Of a stretch of DNA of 64,000 nucleotides, positions 37,585 through 47,730 are shown piece after piece (within the stretch, counting starts at the first letter, position 1; the number at the start of each line of letters is the position of its first letter). Position numbers and translations under genes: made by a program. The stretch lies in NCBI GenBank assembly GCA_945887835.1, contig CAMCZQ010000003.1, positions 1-64,000 of the forward strand, in the 5' to 3' direction. Source of the stretch: Bordetella parapertussis (GTDB lineage Bacteria; Pseudomonadota; Gammaproteobacteria; Burkholderiales; Burkholderiaceae_B). A model generated the notes under the pieces. That model saw only the letters and a list, made by a program, of their open reading frames with translations, made no database searches and was not told the origin of the DNA.

Positions 37585-38357
37585 AACACATTGAATCTCG
37601 TTCGAACCCTTTGTTCAAGCAATTGTATAAGTGGCAGTCTAGCGCGGGTCGGCGTGGCGAGCCTGTCATCTTGGATGGCATCCATTTATGCGAGGCTTGG
37701 TTAGGGGTGGGCCGGCCTCCTCAATACGCGATCTTTGATATCGACCGCATTGACGAGCCTCAGTTAGTCGCTTTGCGCGAGCGTCTCGCACCCGAGGTTT
37801 GTCTGACCCTGTCGGGCACCTTGCTTGGGGGACTGTCAGGCTTTAATACGAATCAAGGCGTGCTCTTTGTGGTTCAGCCAAAGCTTGATACGTTGCCTCA
37901 GCGCCTGAAAGAGTCGATCGTGATTTTGGATCGCATACAGGATCCGGGTAATGTCGGAACGTTATTGCGGACGTGTGCGGCTGCCGGCATCAAACGTGTA
38001 TTCGCTTCAACCGGAACCGCCACGCTTTGGTCGCCCAGAGTCTTGCGTAGCGGGCAGGGTGCGCACTTTGCGCTACGCCTTCACGAGCAAGCCAATCTTG
38101 AGGCGCTGCTTGCAACGCTCGAGATTCCGTTAATCGTGACAACACTCTTAGACGCGCAAGATTTGTTCGCAACGACGCTACCCGCACAGTGCGCTTGGGT
38201 CTTTGGCAATGAGGGGCAGGGGGTTGACGAGGCCTTGAGTCAACGCGCTGCGTTGCGAGTAAAAATTGCGCACGATCTGACCGGTACCGAATCGTTAAAT
38301 GTGACCGCTGCTGCGGCGATTTGTTTATTCGAGCAACGTCGTCAACATCCGAGCTAA
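37581..38357 (+). CDS. SpoU/TrmH-family RNA 2'-O-methyltransferase
   Basis: 258-residue SPOUT methyltransferase. An N-terminal substrate-binding region ([20 protein letters not shown]) is followed by the knot domain with motif 1 [21 protein letters not shown], motif 2 [14 protein letters not shown] and motif 3 [20 protein letters not shown]. Members methylate rRNA or tRNA; the exact target cannot be told, and RlmB-like naming would be a guess. TTG start overlaps the rnhB stop (TTGA). Last gene of the long plus-strand block; it converges with ppsR. Confidence 0.93.
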   Translation: MKHIESRSNPLFKQLYKWQSSAGRRGEPVILDGIHLCEAWLGVGRPPQYAIFDIDRIDEPQLVALRERLAPEVCLTLSGTLLGGLSGFNTNQGVLFVVQPKLDTLPQRLKESIVILDRIQDPGNVGTLLRTCAAAGIKRVFASTGTATLWSPRVLRSGQGAHFALRLHEQANLEALLATLEIPLIVTTLLDAQDLFATTLPAQCAWVFGNEGQGVDEALSQRAALRVKIAHDLTGTESLNVTAAAAICLFEQRRQHPS

Positions 38358-38366
38358 AACGCTTAG

Positions 38367-39203
38367 TTAGTAGGCTGAGTGCTTGTCCAGACCGATCTCT
38401 TGCATGACGGTCGTCGAAATTTCCTCGATTGATTTTGTGGTGGTCGAGAGCATCGGAATCGAATCACGACGCATCAGGCGTTCGGCCTCGGCAACTTCGT
38501 GGCGGCACTGTGCCAGCGAACAATACACGCTATCGGGGCGGCGCTCAAAGCGCACCTCGGTTAAACGCTCGGGTTGAATCGTCAGCCCAAATAGTTTGTG
38601 TTTATGTTGGGTTAAGGTGCTAGGCAGTGCGTTGCGCTCAAAGTCCTCAGGAATCAACGGAAAATTTGCAGCCTTGATGCCGTATTGCATCGCTAAGTAC
38701 AGACTGGTTGGTGTTTTGCCGCAGCGCGAGACCCCAATCAAAATCACATCGGCTTGCGCCAGGCCGCGAACGAATTGGCCGTCATCATGCGCCAGACTAA
38801 AGTTGATGGCTTCGATTCGGTTGCGGTAGGCGATTGAACTGACCGAAAGATGGGACTTGCCGATTGAGTGGCTTGACTTGACACCCAGATTTTGTTCGAG
38901 CGGTTCAACGAAGGCACCAAACAAATCTAAGAATAACGCGTTGGCTAGTTTGACGCGTGCCAGAATGTCCGGGCTCACAAGCGTGGTGAACACAATCGGC
39001 TGAGTGCCCTGCTCAAGGGCGCACAGATTGATGCGGTTGACCACGCCGTCGGCTTTCGCAACCGTGTCGACAAAGGGCATGCGAACTTGCTTGAAACTGA
39101 CAGAATCGAATTGCGACAGTACCGAATGACTAAATGTTTCAGCAGTGATTCCGGTGCCATCCGAGATGATAAAAACGGTGCGTTCTGTGGGGTCGTTTTG
39201 CAT
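38367..39203 (-). CDS. ppsR: PEP synthase regulatory kinase/pyrophosphorylase
   Basis: 278-residue DUF299 protein that inactivates PEP synthase by ADP-dependent phosphorylation and restores it by Pi-dependent dephosphorylation. Opens RTVFIISDGTGITAETFSHS; the P-loop-like motif is ILIGVSRCGKTPTSLYLA and the later conserved region is AANFPLIPEDFERNALP. ATG 39203 gives the normal start; the longer frame to 39365 has no homology. It diverges from its target gene ppsA, which strengthens the call. Confidence 0.95.
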   Translation of the reverse strand: MQNDPTERTVFIISDGTGITAETFSHSVLSQFDSVSFKQVRMPFVDTVAKADGVVNRINLCALEQGTQPIVFTTLVSPDILARVKLANALFLDLFGAFVEPLEQNLGVKSSHSIGKSHLSVSSIAYRNRIEAINFSLAHDDGQFVRGLAQADVILIGVSRCGKTPTSLYLAMQYGIKAANFPLIPEDFERNALPSTLTQHKHKLFGLTIQPERLTEVRFERRPDSVYCSLAQCRHEVAEAERLMRRDSIPMLSTTTKSIEEISTTVMQEIGLDKHSAY

Positions 39204-39334
39204 GAATCTGTATCCAGAAAAGTATTCGTCAGTAGTATAATGCGGTGCACCATTGCACGCGCACTTCAGAGTTTTTTTGTTAAGCGCGCTTTGCCAGCAC
39301 CCCAACCATCGGATGCATTTGCCTGTTAAGGCCG

Positions 39335-39367
39335 GTTTGGTCAGCCTGTTTTGCATGCTGACCAAAC
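39335..39367. repeat. Inverted repeat upstream of ppsA
   Basis: GTTTGGTCAGC and GCTGACCAAAC are exact 11-bp complementary arms with an 11-bp spacer, ending 31 bp before the ppsA start. It could bind a transcription factor or form a leader hairpin. No T-tract follows that would make it a standard terminator. Confidence 0.6.
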
Positions 39368-39398
39368 TCGCTTTCTTATATTGTCAAAGGTGGTTTTC

Positions 39399-41771
39399 AT
39401 GTCGTATGTCGTTTCTTTTGAGCAACTCCGCATGACGGATGTTGACTCTGTTGGGGGTAAAAACGCTTCATTGGGCGAAATGATCAGTCAGCTGGCAGAC
39501 GCGGGCGTTCGGGTGCCGGGTGGTTTTGCGACGACGGCACAGGCTTTTCGCGATTTTTTATCCGGCACGGGGCTTGATCAGCGTATCGCCGAACGCCTCA
39601 CCACGTTAAACCCTGAAGATGTTCGTGAGCTGGCTTTGGCCGGTGCACAGATTCGTCAATGGATTACCGAGGCACCTTTGCCTAGGCAACTTAACGACGA
39701 TATCAAAGCCGCCTTTGCGGTGCTTGATGCGGATGGCAAAGGTTCGTTTGCGGTGCGTTCCTCGGCCACTGCCGAAGACTTACCTGACGCCTCGTTTGCT
39801 GGTCAGCAAGAAACCTTTCTGAATGTCGTCGGCTTTGATGACGTGATCGATAAAATTCGTCACGTGTTTGCTTCGCTCTATAACGACCGGGCGATTTCTT
39901 ATCGCGTACACAAAGGCTATGCGCATGCTGACGTGGCCTTGTCTGCCGGTATTCAACGCATGGTGCGCTCTGACAAGGGTAGCGCGGGTGTCATGTTTAC
40001 CCTGGATACCGAGTCTGGCTTTGAAGATGTCGTCTTTATTACCTCGTCTTACGGCTTAGGCGAAACCGTAGTCCAGGGCGCCGTGAACCCCGATGAGTTT
40101 TATGTGTTCAAGCCGACCTTGGCCGCAGGCTTTTATCCAATCGTCAATCGTCGTATTGGTTCAAAGCTCTTGAAAATGGAATTCGACCCAGAACGAACCG
40201 AAGGACGCGCAGTTCGTACGGTGGACGTTCCGGTTTCTGAGCGGAATCGGTTTTCGTTAACAGCTGACGAGATCATTGAATTGGCGCGTTACGCCGTCAT
40301 CATCGAAAAACACTATCAGCGACCCATGGATATTGAATGGGGACGCGACGGTATCGATGGCAAAATCTATATTTTGCAAGCTCGCCCCGAAACCGTAAAG
40401 TCGCAGCAAGGCCATCACGATGTTCAGCAGCGCTATCGTCTGAAAGCGACGGGTAAGATCTTGCTTACGGGTCGTGCGATCGGACAAAAAATTGGCTCTG
40501 GTCGGGTGCGGGTCGTGGCTGATCTTTCGCAGATGGATCAAGTCCAAGCTGGTGATGTTCTGGTGACTGACATGACCGATCCTAATTGGGAACCCGTCAT
40601 GAAGCGCGCGGCGGCGATTGTGACCAATCGTGGCGGGCGCACCTGCCATGCAGCGATCATCGCGCGTGAGCTTGGTATTCCGGCTGTCGTGGGTTGCGGA
40701 GACGCTACCGATCTTTTAAGCGACGGTCAAATTGTGACAGTTTCGTGCGCAGAGGGCGACGAGGGGCGAATTTATGATGGCCTGATCGAAACCGAGGTCG
40801 AAGAAGTGCGCCGCGGTGTGATGCCCGAGATCGGTTTAAAAATCATGATGAACGTGGGCAATCCACAGCTGGCCTTTGATTTCTCGCAAATCCCCAATCA
40901 CGGGGTCGGCCTGGCTCGCCTAGAGTTCATTATCAATAACAACATCGGTATTCATCCTAAAGCCGTGCTTGATTACCCGAATATCGACAGCGAGTTAAAG
41001 GTTGCCGTTGAATCGGCTGCGCGCGGGCATGCAAGTCCGCGCGCCTTCTTTGTCGAAAAACTCGCAGACGGCATTGCCACAATCGCGGCCGCCTTTTATC
41101 CTAAGTCTGTGATCGTGCGTTTGTCTGATTTCAAATCAAACGAATACCGTAAGTTAGTCGGTGGCGCGCGTTACGAACCCGAAGAAGAAAATCCAATGTT
41201 GGGGTTTCGAGGTGCTTCGCGCTATATCGCCGAAGATTTTGCCGAGTGCTTCAAAATGGAATGTGAAGCCTTGAAACGGGTGCGCGAACGAATGGGGCTC
41301 ACTAACGTCGAAATCATGGTGCCGTTTGTGCGAACAGTCAAACAAGCGGAGCGAGTGGTGGGTTTGCTTGCGCGCGAAGGCCTTGCTCGGGGCGAGAACG
41401 GTTTGCGCGTCATCATGATGTGTGAAGTCCCGTCAAACGCGATTTTGGCTGAAGAGTTTCTGGAACACTTTGATGGTTTCTCGATCGGTTCAAACGACAT
41501 GACTCAACTGACTCTTGGCCTTGACCGAGACTCGGGCATGGAGCTCTTGGCAGCTGATTTTGACGAACGCGATGCCGCCGTTAAATTCATGTTGCAACGT
41601 GCCATTGGGGCGTGCTTAAAGGCCGGTAAATATGTCGGTATTTGCGGTCAGGGGCCAAGCGATCACGCCGACTTTGCGCAGTGGTTAAAAGACGAAGGTA
41701 TTTTGTCGATGTCTTTAAATCCTGACACCGTCGTAGACACCTGGCAGCGCCTGGCCGCCAAGTCGATCTAA
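39399..41771 (+). CDS. ppsA: Phosphoenolpyruvate synthase
   Basis: 790-residue enzyme that makes PEP from pyruvate and ATP for gluconeogenesis. An N-terminal ATP-grasp domain ([35 protein letters not shown]) is followed by the swivelling phosphohistidine domain with catalytic His417 in [17 protein letters not shown], then the C-terminal PEP/pyruvate barrel ([19 protein letters not shown] and [12 protein letters not shown] with its Cys). ATG 39399 gives the family start. Controlled by PpsR encoded divergently. Confidence 0.97.
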   Translation: MSYVVSFEQLRMTDVDSVGGKNASLGEMISQLADAGVRVPGGFATTAQAFRDFLSGTGLDQRIAERLTTLNPEDVRELALAGAQIRQWITEAPLPRQLNDDIKAAFAVLDADGKGSFAVRSSATAEDLPDASFAGQQETFLNVVGFDDVIDKIRHVFASLYNDRAISYRVHKGYAHADVALSAGIQRMVRSDKGSAGVMFTLDTESGFEDVVFITSSYGLGETVVQGAVNPDEFYVFKPTLAAGFYPIVNRRIGSKLLKMEFDPERTEGRAVRTVDVPVSERNRFSLTADEIIELARYAVIIEKHYQRPMDIEWGRDGIDGKIYILQARPETVKSQQGHHDVQQRYRLKATGKILLTGRAIGQKIGSGRVRVVADLSQMDQVQAGDVLVTDMTDPNWEPVMKRAAAIVTNRGGRTCHAAIIARELGIPAVVGCGDATDLLSDGQIVTVSCAEGDEGRIYDGLIETEVEEVRRGVMPEIGLKIMMNVGNPQLAFDFSQIPNHGVGLARLEFIINNNIGIHPKAVLDYPNIDSELKVAVESAARGHASPRAFFVEKLADGIATIAAAFYPKSVIVRLSDFKSNEYRKLVGGARYEPEEENPMLGFRGASRYIAEDFAECFKMECEALKRVRERMGLTNVEIMVPFVRTVKQAERVVGLLAREGLARGENGLRVIMMCEVPSNAILAEEFLEHFDGFSIGSNDMTQLTLGLDRDSGMELLAADFDERDAAVKFMLQRAIGACLKAGKYVGICGQGPSDHADFAQWLKDEGILSMSLNPDTVVDTWQRLAAKSI

Positions 41772-41881
41772 AAGGGGGCCGTCGGCGCGTCAATACGGCG
41801 CGTCGTGCCACCGCAAAAGGCCAAGGTGCGCGGCTTGTGCGCTGCGGCCTTCGTTGCTTAAGCGCTCAGCCGCTTAACCGC

Positions 41882-42340
41882 TTAATCTCGGGTGCGGCTG
41901 TCGTGCTTCATGAGGCGCTCTTTTTCGCGTGCCCAGTCTTTTTCTTGTGAGGCGTCACGCTTGTCGTGCAGCTTTTTACCTTTACCCAAGCCAAAGTCGA
42001 GCTTGATTCGACCATTTTTGTAATGCAAATTGATGGGGACCAAAGCAAAGCCGCGTTGCTCAACTTTGCCGATGAGCTTGCTGATTTCTTCGGCTTTGAG
42101 CAGCAGTTTACGGGTTCGGGTCGCATCGGGCAAAATATGCGTTGAGGCTGATAATAAAGGGCTAATATGCATGCCAATCAGCCAAATCTCGGCCTCGAGT
42201 ACCACGACGTAGCTTTCTTTAAGCTGTGCGCGGCCTTCGCGGATTGCTTTGACCTCCCAGCCTTGCAGCACGAGACCGGCCTCGAAGCGTTCTTCGATCA
42301 GGTAGTCGTGAAAAGCTTTGCGGTTTTCAATAATGCTCAT
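41882..42340 (-). CDS. smpB: SsrA-binding protein SmpB
   Basis: 152-residue partner of tmRNA in rescue of stalled ribosomes. Begins [20 protein letters not shown] and contains [18 protein letters not shown] and the C-terminal basic tail [20 protein letters not shown] that enters the decoding centre. No ssrA gene is seen within the window. Divergent from ratA, a conserved beta/gammaproteobacterial arrangement. Its end converges on ppsA across 110 bp that hold short CGCTTAA repeats but no clear terminator. Confidence 0.97.
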   Translation of the reverse strand: MSIIENRKAFHDYLIEERFEAGLVLQGWEVKAIREGRAQLKESYVVVLEAEIWLIGMHISPLLSASTHILPDATRTRKLLLKAEEISKLIGKVEQRGFALVPINLHYKNGRIKLDFGLGKGKKLHDKRDASQEKDWAREKERLMKHDSRTRD

Positions 42341-42407
42341 GGGGCCTAAGACTTCTGGTGTGATACCAGTAAAATGCCTCTATTCTATCAACCATTCATG
42401 ATTAACA

Positions 42408-42845
42408 ATGCATTGCGTCGAGCGTTCTGTCCTAGTGCCCTTTAGTGCCAGTCAAATGTTTGAACTGGTGGCCGATGTCCAAAAGTATCCTGACTTTATG
42501 CCTTGGTGTGGAGGCTCTTCGGTGACCGAGCGCGATGAACACGGCATGCAGGCTTCGATCACGATTGCCCTAGCCGGTCTGCGCCAAACGTTTACCACGC
42601 GTAACCGACACGATTATCCCCGCAAAATAGAGCTTGAACTTGTGAAAGGCCCTTTTTCTGCATTAATCGGCGAGTGGGTCTTCAGACCTTTGGCGCATGA
42701 TGCCTGTAAAGTGTCGTTCACGCTCAAGTACGCGTTTTCAAACCGCGCGCTTGAGGCGCTGGTTGGGCCAATTTTTAATCGCATTGCCACAAGCTTTATC
42801 GACTCATTCTCGCAACGTGCCCAGAGCATCTATGGCGACGCCTAA
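42408..42845 (+). CDS. ratA: RatA-type START/polyketide-cyclase-like protein
   Basis: 145-residue START-fold protein of the RatA/CoQ10-binding family. Recognised by ERSVLVPFSASQMFELVADV, YPDFMPWCGGSSV and the terminal FNRIATSFIDSFSQRAQSIY. Relatives act as a toxin that inhibits 70S formation or as ubiquinone-binding Coq10-type proteins; which applies here is not clear. Overlaps the start of rnfH by 14 bp. Confidence 0.92.
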   Translation: MHCVERSVLVPFSASQMFELVADVQKYPDFMPWCGGSSVTERDEHGMQASITIALAGLRQTFTTRNRHDYPRKIELELVKGPFSALIGEWVFRPLAHDACKVSFTLKYAFSNRALEALVGPIFNRIATSFIDSFSQRAQSIYGDA

Positions 42846-43167
42846 ACCGCCTCAAACACTTCTGAATATTACCGTCTGTTGGTCAACCGACCAGCAAGTC
42901 TTGCAGCAAGCGTTGGTCGTGCCGCCTGGCACCTGTGTGGGGCTTGCGCTTGAAATCCTTGGGCAGCCCCTGGTGCAAGAAGCCGCGCTGGTAGGTATTT
43001 TTGGGCAACGTTGTGCCTTGTCGCGGGTATTGCAAGAGGGCGATCGTATTGAGCTGTATCGCCCCTTAACCGTTGAACCCAAGGCGGCCCGAAGACGCCG
43101 GGCAATTCACCGAGAAAAAGTTCGCAATATTAAAAAGAAAGTGCCCATCAATGACTTAACGGTTTGA
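42832..43167 (+). CDS. rnfH: RnfH/UPF0125 ubiquitin-like protein
   Basis: 111-residue beta-grasp protein of the RnfH (YfjF) family that pairs with ratA. The core runs LNITVCWSTDQQVLQQALVV to EGDRIELYRPLTVEPKAARRRRA, followed by a strongly basic tail. ATG 42832 sits inside the end of ratA; the upstream open frame overlaps ratA and is not coding. Function is unknown despite the ratA link. Confidence 0.93.
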   Translation: MATPKPPQTLLNITVCWSTDQQVLQQALVVPPGTCVGLALEILGQPLVQEAALVGIFGQRCALSRVLQEGDRIELYRPLTVEPKAARRRRAIHREKVRNIKKKVPINDLTV

Positions 43168-43195
43168 CTTCGCCGACCGACCCCAGGAGAACGTT

Positions 43196-44350
43196 ATGGA
43201 TATGGAACTCAACGACGATCAGCTTGCCTTTGCGCAGGCCGCTAAAGAGTTTGCCTTGGGCGAACTTGCACCGCATGCTGCACGCTGGGATCAAGAGGCG
43301 ATTTTTCCGCTTGAGACGATTAAGCTAGCGGGTCGCATGGGGTTTGGTGCGATGTACGCGTCAACCGAAATTGGTGGCCTTGGGTTGCCCCGGCTAGATG
43401 CGACCTTGGTGTTTGAAGAGATGGCTGCGATTGACCCCTCGACCACCGCTTTTTTGACCATACACAACATGGCGACTTGGATGGTGGGCGAGTGGGCGAC
43501 ACCCTCGGCGCAAGAGCAGTGGGGTCGAGCTTTAGCTTCGGGCGAAAAGCTCGCGTCGTATTGTCTGACCGAACCGGGCTCGGGCTCTGATGCGGCCTCT
43601 TTAACTAGCACTGCTGTTTTACAGGGCACGCACTACGTTCTGAACGGTGCCAAAGCTTTTATCTCGGGTGGTGGCGATACCGATGTGTTAATCGTGATGG
43701 CGCGCACCGGAGGCAGTGGGCCTTCTGGTGTCTCGTCCTTTCTCGTGCCTGCTGACCTTGAAGGCATTAGCTTTGGTCGCAAAGAAAACAAAATGGGCTG
43801 GAACAGCCAGAGCACGCGTGCGATTAAGTTTGAAAATGTTCGTGTACCCGTCGAAAACTTATTAGGTAAAGAAGGCGAGGGTTTTAAAATCGCGATGCGC
43901 GGCCTCGATGGCGGGCGCATTAATATCGCAACGTGTTCGGTCGGTGCCGCGCAGGGCGCGCTTGAGGCCGCCTACACCTACATGCTTGAGCGCAAACAAT
44001 TCAAGCAGCCGCTGGCAAGTTTTCAAGCCTTGCAATTTAAGTATGCAGATATGGCGACACACACCGTTGCAGCCCGACAAATGGTGCGCTTGGCCGCCTG
44101 CAAACTCGATGCGGATTCGCCCGATGCCTCGACCTATTGCGCGATGGCAAAACGCTTTGCAACCGACCTGGGTTTTCAAGTTTGTTTAGATGCGCAGCAG
44201 TTGCACGGTGGCTATGGCTATCTAAAGGATTACCCTCTTGAGCGTTTGGTGCGCGACACACGTGTGCATCAAATTCTTGAAGGGACCAACGAAATTATGC
44301 GGGTGTTGATTGCTCGTCAATTACTAGAAAAAGGCGCAGACGTCAGATGA
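43196..44350 (+). CDS. Acyl-CoA dehydrogenase, isobutyryl-CoA dehydrogenase-like
   Basis: 384-residue FAD flavoenzyme oxidising short branched acyl-CoA. The substrate-binding pattern LTEPGSGSDAASL, flavin region KAFISGGGDTDVLIVMART and KMGWNSQSTRAIKFENVRVP are typical; the catalytic Glu is expected in HQILEGTNEIMRVLI. The next gene is a 3-hydroxyisobutyryl-CoA hydrolase-like enzyme with a 4-bp overlap, so valine catabolism (isobutyryl-CoA to methacrylyl-CoA) is the best guess. AGGAGAAC lies 5-6 bp upstream of the ATG. Methylmalonate semialdehyde and BCKDH genes are not in the window. Confidence 0.9.
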   Translation: MDMELNDDQLAFAQAAKEFALGELAPHAARWDQEAIFPLETIKLAGRMGFGAMYASTEIGGLGLPRLDATLVFEEMAAIDPSTTAFLTIHNMATWMVGEWATPSAQEQWGRALASGEKLASYCLTEPGSGSDAASLTSTAVLQGTHYVLNGAKAFISGGGDTDVLIVMARTGGSGPSGVSSFLVPADLEGISFGRKENKMGWNSQSTRAIKFENVRVPVENLLGKEGEGFKIAMRGLDGGRINIATCSVGAAQGALEAAYTYMLERKQFKQPLASFQALQFKYADMATHTVAARQMVRLAACKLDADSPDASTYCAMAKRFATDLGFQVCLDAQQLHGGYGYLKDYPLERLVRDTRVHQILEGTNEIMRVLIARQLLEKGADVR

Positions 44351-45510
44351 GCACATTGACAAATACAGAAGCCGTTGTGCTCTTTGAAGACATTGCTTGC
44401 GCCAATGGGATGCGCTTAGGTCTGGTCACCCTCAACACCCCCAAAACTTTGAACGGCCTCTCGCTCGAGATGACGCGTTTGCTCGCCGCCAAAATAGAGC
44501 TCTGGGCCAACGACCCCGAGCTTGCGGTGGTGATCTTAAAAGGCGCAGGAGACAAAGCCTTTTGTGCAGGCGGTGATTTACACGCCTTGCATCACAGTAT
44601 GGTGCAAAACCAAGGCCAGGCGGCGCTGAATAACTCGCATGCCGGCACCTTCTTCGCCGAAGAGTATGCGCTGGATTACCGTTTACATACGTTCTCGAAG
44701 CCGCTGCTCGTGTGGGGCAATGGCATTGTGATGGGCGGCGGTATGGGCCTGATGATTGGCGCAAGTCATCGCGTTGTCACCGAAACCTCGCGCCTTGCCA
44801 TGCCCGAAATTTCGATTGGTCTGTTTCCCGATGTTGGGGGCACCTGGATGTTAAACAGGCTACCAGGTAAGACGGGTTTGTTTCTGGGCCTGACCGGTGC
44901 GCAGCTTGGCGCCTCGGACGCGCTTTTTGCGGGTTTGGCCGACTATCACCTGACGCGCGACGCGTGGCCAGTGCTGCTCGAGAGCTTGAGCAGGCAGGCC
45001 TGGGGCAACTCTGCGCAGCAGCCGAGACTAGAAAACGACGCCTTGCTTGACGAGGTGTTGGCCGCGTTGTCAAGCGTGCCCACGGTGGCGCCTGGTCCGC
45101 TGCAACAACATCTTGCTTTGCTACAAACTTGTTGTGCGGGTACCGACCTCAACAAGATTGTGACGGCTTTGCTGGCACTGGCTCAACATCCCGACCCTTG
45201 GCTGCAGCGCGCGGCAAAGACGTTGGCGGCTGGCTCGCCGGGCTCGGCGCGTTTGACGTTTACCTTGCTCAAGCGCGTTAAACATCTGTCTTTAGCGCAG
45301 GCTTTTCAGGCTGAGTGGGTTGCCGGTCTGATGTGTGCGTCGCACGGCGACTTTGCAGAAGGCATTCGCGCGCTGCTGATTGATAAAGACAAACAGCCTA
45401 AATGGAATCCAGCGCACCTTAGCGAGGCAACCGAGGCCTGGGTTGAAAAGTTTTTTACGCTGCCGTTTGCACCTGAACAACATCCGTTGCATCACCTCGG
45501 TGCAACTTAA
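44347..45510 (+). CDS. 3-hydroxyisobutyryl-CoA hydrolase-like crotonase
   Basis: 387-residue crotonase-superfamily enzyme with the C-terminal extension of 3-hydroxyisobutyryl-CoA hydrolases. Oxyanion-hole segments are GAGDKAFCAGGDLHAL and GNGIVMGGGMGLMIG; the catalytic acids are expected in RLAMPEISIGLFPDVGGTW (Glu and Asp). It would release free 3-hydroxyisobutyrate in valine breakdown. ATGA overlap with the upstream dehydrogenase supports one operon. A plain enoyl-CoA hydratase role is less likely given its length and the Glu/Asp pattern. Confidence 0.88.
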   Translation: MSTLTNTEAVVLFEDIACANGMRLGLVTLNTPKTLNGLSLEMTRLLAAKIELWANDPELAVVILKGAGDKAFCAGGDLHALHHSMVQNQGQAALNNSHAGTFFAEEYALDYRLHTFSKPLLVWGNGIVMGGGMGLMIGASHRVVTETSRLAMPEISIGLFPDVGGTWMLNRLPGKTGLFLGLTGAQLGASDALFAGLADYHLTRDAWPVLLESLSRQAWGNSAQQPRLENDALLDEVLAALSSVPTVAPGPLQQHLALLQTCCAGTDLNKIVTALLALAQHPDPWLQRAAKTLAAGSPGSARLTFTLLKRVKHLSLAQAFQAEWVAGLMCASHGDFAEGIRALLIDKDKQPKWNPAHLSEATEAWVEKFFTLPFAPEQHPLHHLGAT

Positions 45511-45532
45511 ACTCTTTCATAGAGCTCACCGT

Positions 45533-46642
45533 TCAGGCTGGCTTGGTTGCGTAGGGCAACTCGCCAAGTAGAATCGGCGCGCCCTCGCGGCCACCCACAT
45601 GCAAGGCGTTGTGCGCAAGAGCCTCGAAAGTTGTTTCAAACAACAAGTGAGCCACTGAGGGGTCGGCTGCGCTGGCGCCTGCAACGAAAGTGCTGTTGAT
45701 GACACGCCCGCAGGCTTGCTCTGAACCCAGGGCGTCAAAAATATCACTGCCTGCTTGAATCATTAACCCTTTAGCCTGCATGACTTGACCAAAGTGCATG
45801 CGCCGCTTGACGGTGCCGCGATAATGACTGCGCGCAACGATTTCTTGGCCGGGATAGCACCCCTTGGTAAAGCTGACCCCCTCAATTAAGTCAAGGTTTA
45901 GCGTTTGAGGTATCAGCAGGTCTTGCGTGGCCGCCTCCACCCAAGGTAAACCTGCTGTCATATCAAGCGCCTGCCAGTGTTCAGGGGTTTTAAGCGTAAA
46001 GCCTAGCTTGAGGGTTTCGCACGCCGCGCGTTGGGTGTCTGCGGCCAGCCACCACCAACGTGTCACCGCGTCAGAAGCCGCCGAGGGTGCGCAAAGCCAC
46101 AGGCCGGTTGGGGCCGTGATTGCCTGCCAAGCCGCAGTGGGCAAGTCGTGACCAAGTTGCTGGCTGAGCGCTTTGAGCTGCGAGGTCGCGAGCGACACTC
46201 CGACAACTTCAAGGGTGGTGGGGTTCAATTTTGCTTTGGCGCGTAGCACGAACATGCTAAGTCGCTTGAGGACCGGAGCCATCAGGTCGCGCCGCAGCAG
46301 ACCTAGTAATGCGCCTGTGTCAGCAGGCAAACCGCCAGGTGCCGTAGAGGTCGCTGAACCTGTTGCAGCCGCTGCCTCGGGCACTGTGCCGAAAACTGAG
46401 TCTGGCGCCCAGACAACCACCATAGTGGCCAGCAAGCGCCCCTGAGCCGTGCAATAACCCGCGAGCCGTGCCTGTTCGGGGCCAGCGCTTGCGATATCGT
46501 TGGTGATTTGTCCTTGCAAAAAGGCACGGGCCTCTGCGCCGCGTGCCTCAAAGACCGAGAGCTCGTCGAGGGGATAGAGCGTCAGTGTATGGCAGAGGCT
46601 GTGAACCCCCGTGGCATGTGCATGGCTCAATATCGGGTGCAT
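45533..46642 (-). CDS. ygfZ: YgfZ-type folate-binding Fe-S maintenance protein
   Basis: 369-residue GcvT-fold protein that helps maintain or repair certain Fe-S enzymes and binds tetrahydrofolate. The diagnostic motif KGCYPGQEIVARSHYRG contains the conserved Cys; the N-terminal ARAFLQGQITNDI segment is also typical. ATG 46642 is the first ATG in the frame (the open frame extends to a TTG at 46651). Convergent with the hydrolase gene and divergent from mltG. Confidence 0.93.
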   Translation of the reverse strand: MHPILSHAHATGVHSLCHTLTLYPLDELSVFEARGAEARAFLQGQITNDIASAGPEQARLAGYCTAQGRLLATMVVVWAPDSVFGTVPEAAAATGSATSTAPGGLPADTGALLGLLRRDLMAPVLKRLSMFVLRAKAKLNPTTLEVVGVSLATSQLKALSQQLGHDLPTAAWQAITAPTGLWLCAPSAASDAVTRWWWLAADTQRAACETLKLGFTLKTPEHWQALDMTAGLPWVEAATQDLLIPQTLNLDLIEGVSFTKGCYPGQEIVARSHYRGTVKRRMHFGQVMQAKGLMIQAGSDIFDALGSEQACGRVINSTFVAGASAADPSVAHLLFETTFEALAHNALHVGGREGAPILLGELPYATKPA

Positions 46643-46697
46643 ACGTCTCAATCTTTCGTTTTGGCAGGATCGAGTTACATATTAAACTGTCACTGTC

Positions 46698-47714
46698 ATG
46701 AACGCGCTGAATAAACTTCTTCTTTATCTGGTTTTGCCCCTGATCTTAATCGTGGGAGGGTTCGTTGCGGCCGCCTACTCCTGGGTACAGGGCCCGCTAG
46801 TGCTGCCGACTGAGCGGGTCGATATTTTGGTGCCACCTGGGGCAACCCCGTCCAGCATTGCCACGATAATCAATCAAGCCGGCATCCCTTTAAACAGCAC
46901 AGGCTTTGTGGCGCTGGCGCGTATCGGGGAACTCGACACCAAAATAAAGGCGGGCGGCTACCAAATCACTCAAGGCGACAGCCCTTGGGCCGTTCTTCGC
47001 AGAATGGCCTTGGGCGACGTCACCGCTCGCCAAATCACCTTCGTCGAAGGCTGGACGCTGCGTCAGTTTCGTGCCGCTTTGGCACAGCACCCGGATATTA
47101 AGCAAACACTCGCGCAGCTAAGTGATGCCGATTTGTTAAAACGGTTAAAAAACCTTGGGGCGACTAGTTCTCCCGAGGGCTTGTTTTTTCCGGATACCTA
47201 TGTGTTTTCGATCGGCACCTCTGACTTCGAACTGCTCGAACGCGCGGCCCGCACTCAGAAGCAAATCCTTGAGCAGGCCTGGGCCAACCGCGCGCCGAAC
47301 TCCATGCTTAAAAATCCCTATGAAGCCTTGATACTGGCCTCGATTATTGAGAAAGAGACCGGTTATGCGCCCGATCGCAAACGGGTTGCCGGTGTGTTTA
47401 GTAACCGACTACGTGCCAATATGCTGTTGCAAACCGACCCCACCGTGATCTATGGTTTGGGCGAAACCTATACTGGCAAGCTACGCAAGCAAGACTTGTT
47501 GGCTGACTCGCCTTACAACACGTATACGCGTTCGGGTCTGCCCCCTAGTCCAATTGCCAGCAGCGGACGGGCAGCGCTGAGCGCAGCACTCAATCCCGAA
47601 AAACATTCTTATCTGTACTTTGTGGCAAAGGGCGACGGCAGCAGCGCCTTTGCTGCAACGCTGCCCGAGCACAACAAAAATGTGTCGACCTATCTTTTGA
47701 ATCGAAAGCCATGA
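46698..47714 (+). CDS. mltG: Endolytic murein transglycosylase MltG
   Basis: 338-residue inner-membrane YceG-like lytic transglycosylase that terminates nascent glycan strands. One N-terminal membrane helix (about 8-28), a LysM-like region ([20 protein letters not shown]), then the catalytic domain with the essential Glu in [20 protein letters not shown] and [11 protein letters not shown], followed by [20 protein letters not shown]. Heads the conserved mltG-tmk-holB run. Confidence 0.96.
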   Translation: MNALNKLLLYLVLPLILIVGGFVAAAYSWVQGPLVLPTERVDILVPPGATPSSIATIINQAGIPLNSTGFVALARIGELDTKIKAGGYQITQGDSPWAVLRRMALGDVTARQITFVEGWTLRQFRAALAQHPDIKQTLAQLSDADLLKRLKNLGATSSPEGLFFPDTYVFSIGTSDFELLERAARTQKQILEQAWANRAPNSMLKNPYEALILASIIEKETGYAPDRKRVAGVFSNRLRANMLLQTDPTVIYGLGETYTGKLRKQDLLADSPYNTYTRSGLPPSPIASSGRAALSAALNPEKHSYLYFVAKGDGSSAFAATLPEHNKNVSTYLLNRKP

Positions 47715-47730
47715 TCTTGAGCCCAACGCA

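Noticed and set aside
41772-41881. Repeated CGCTTAA-like motifs between ppsA and smpB
   Set aside because: Short and imperfect, with no clean hairpin plus T-tract; I could not call a terminator or named repeat.
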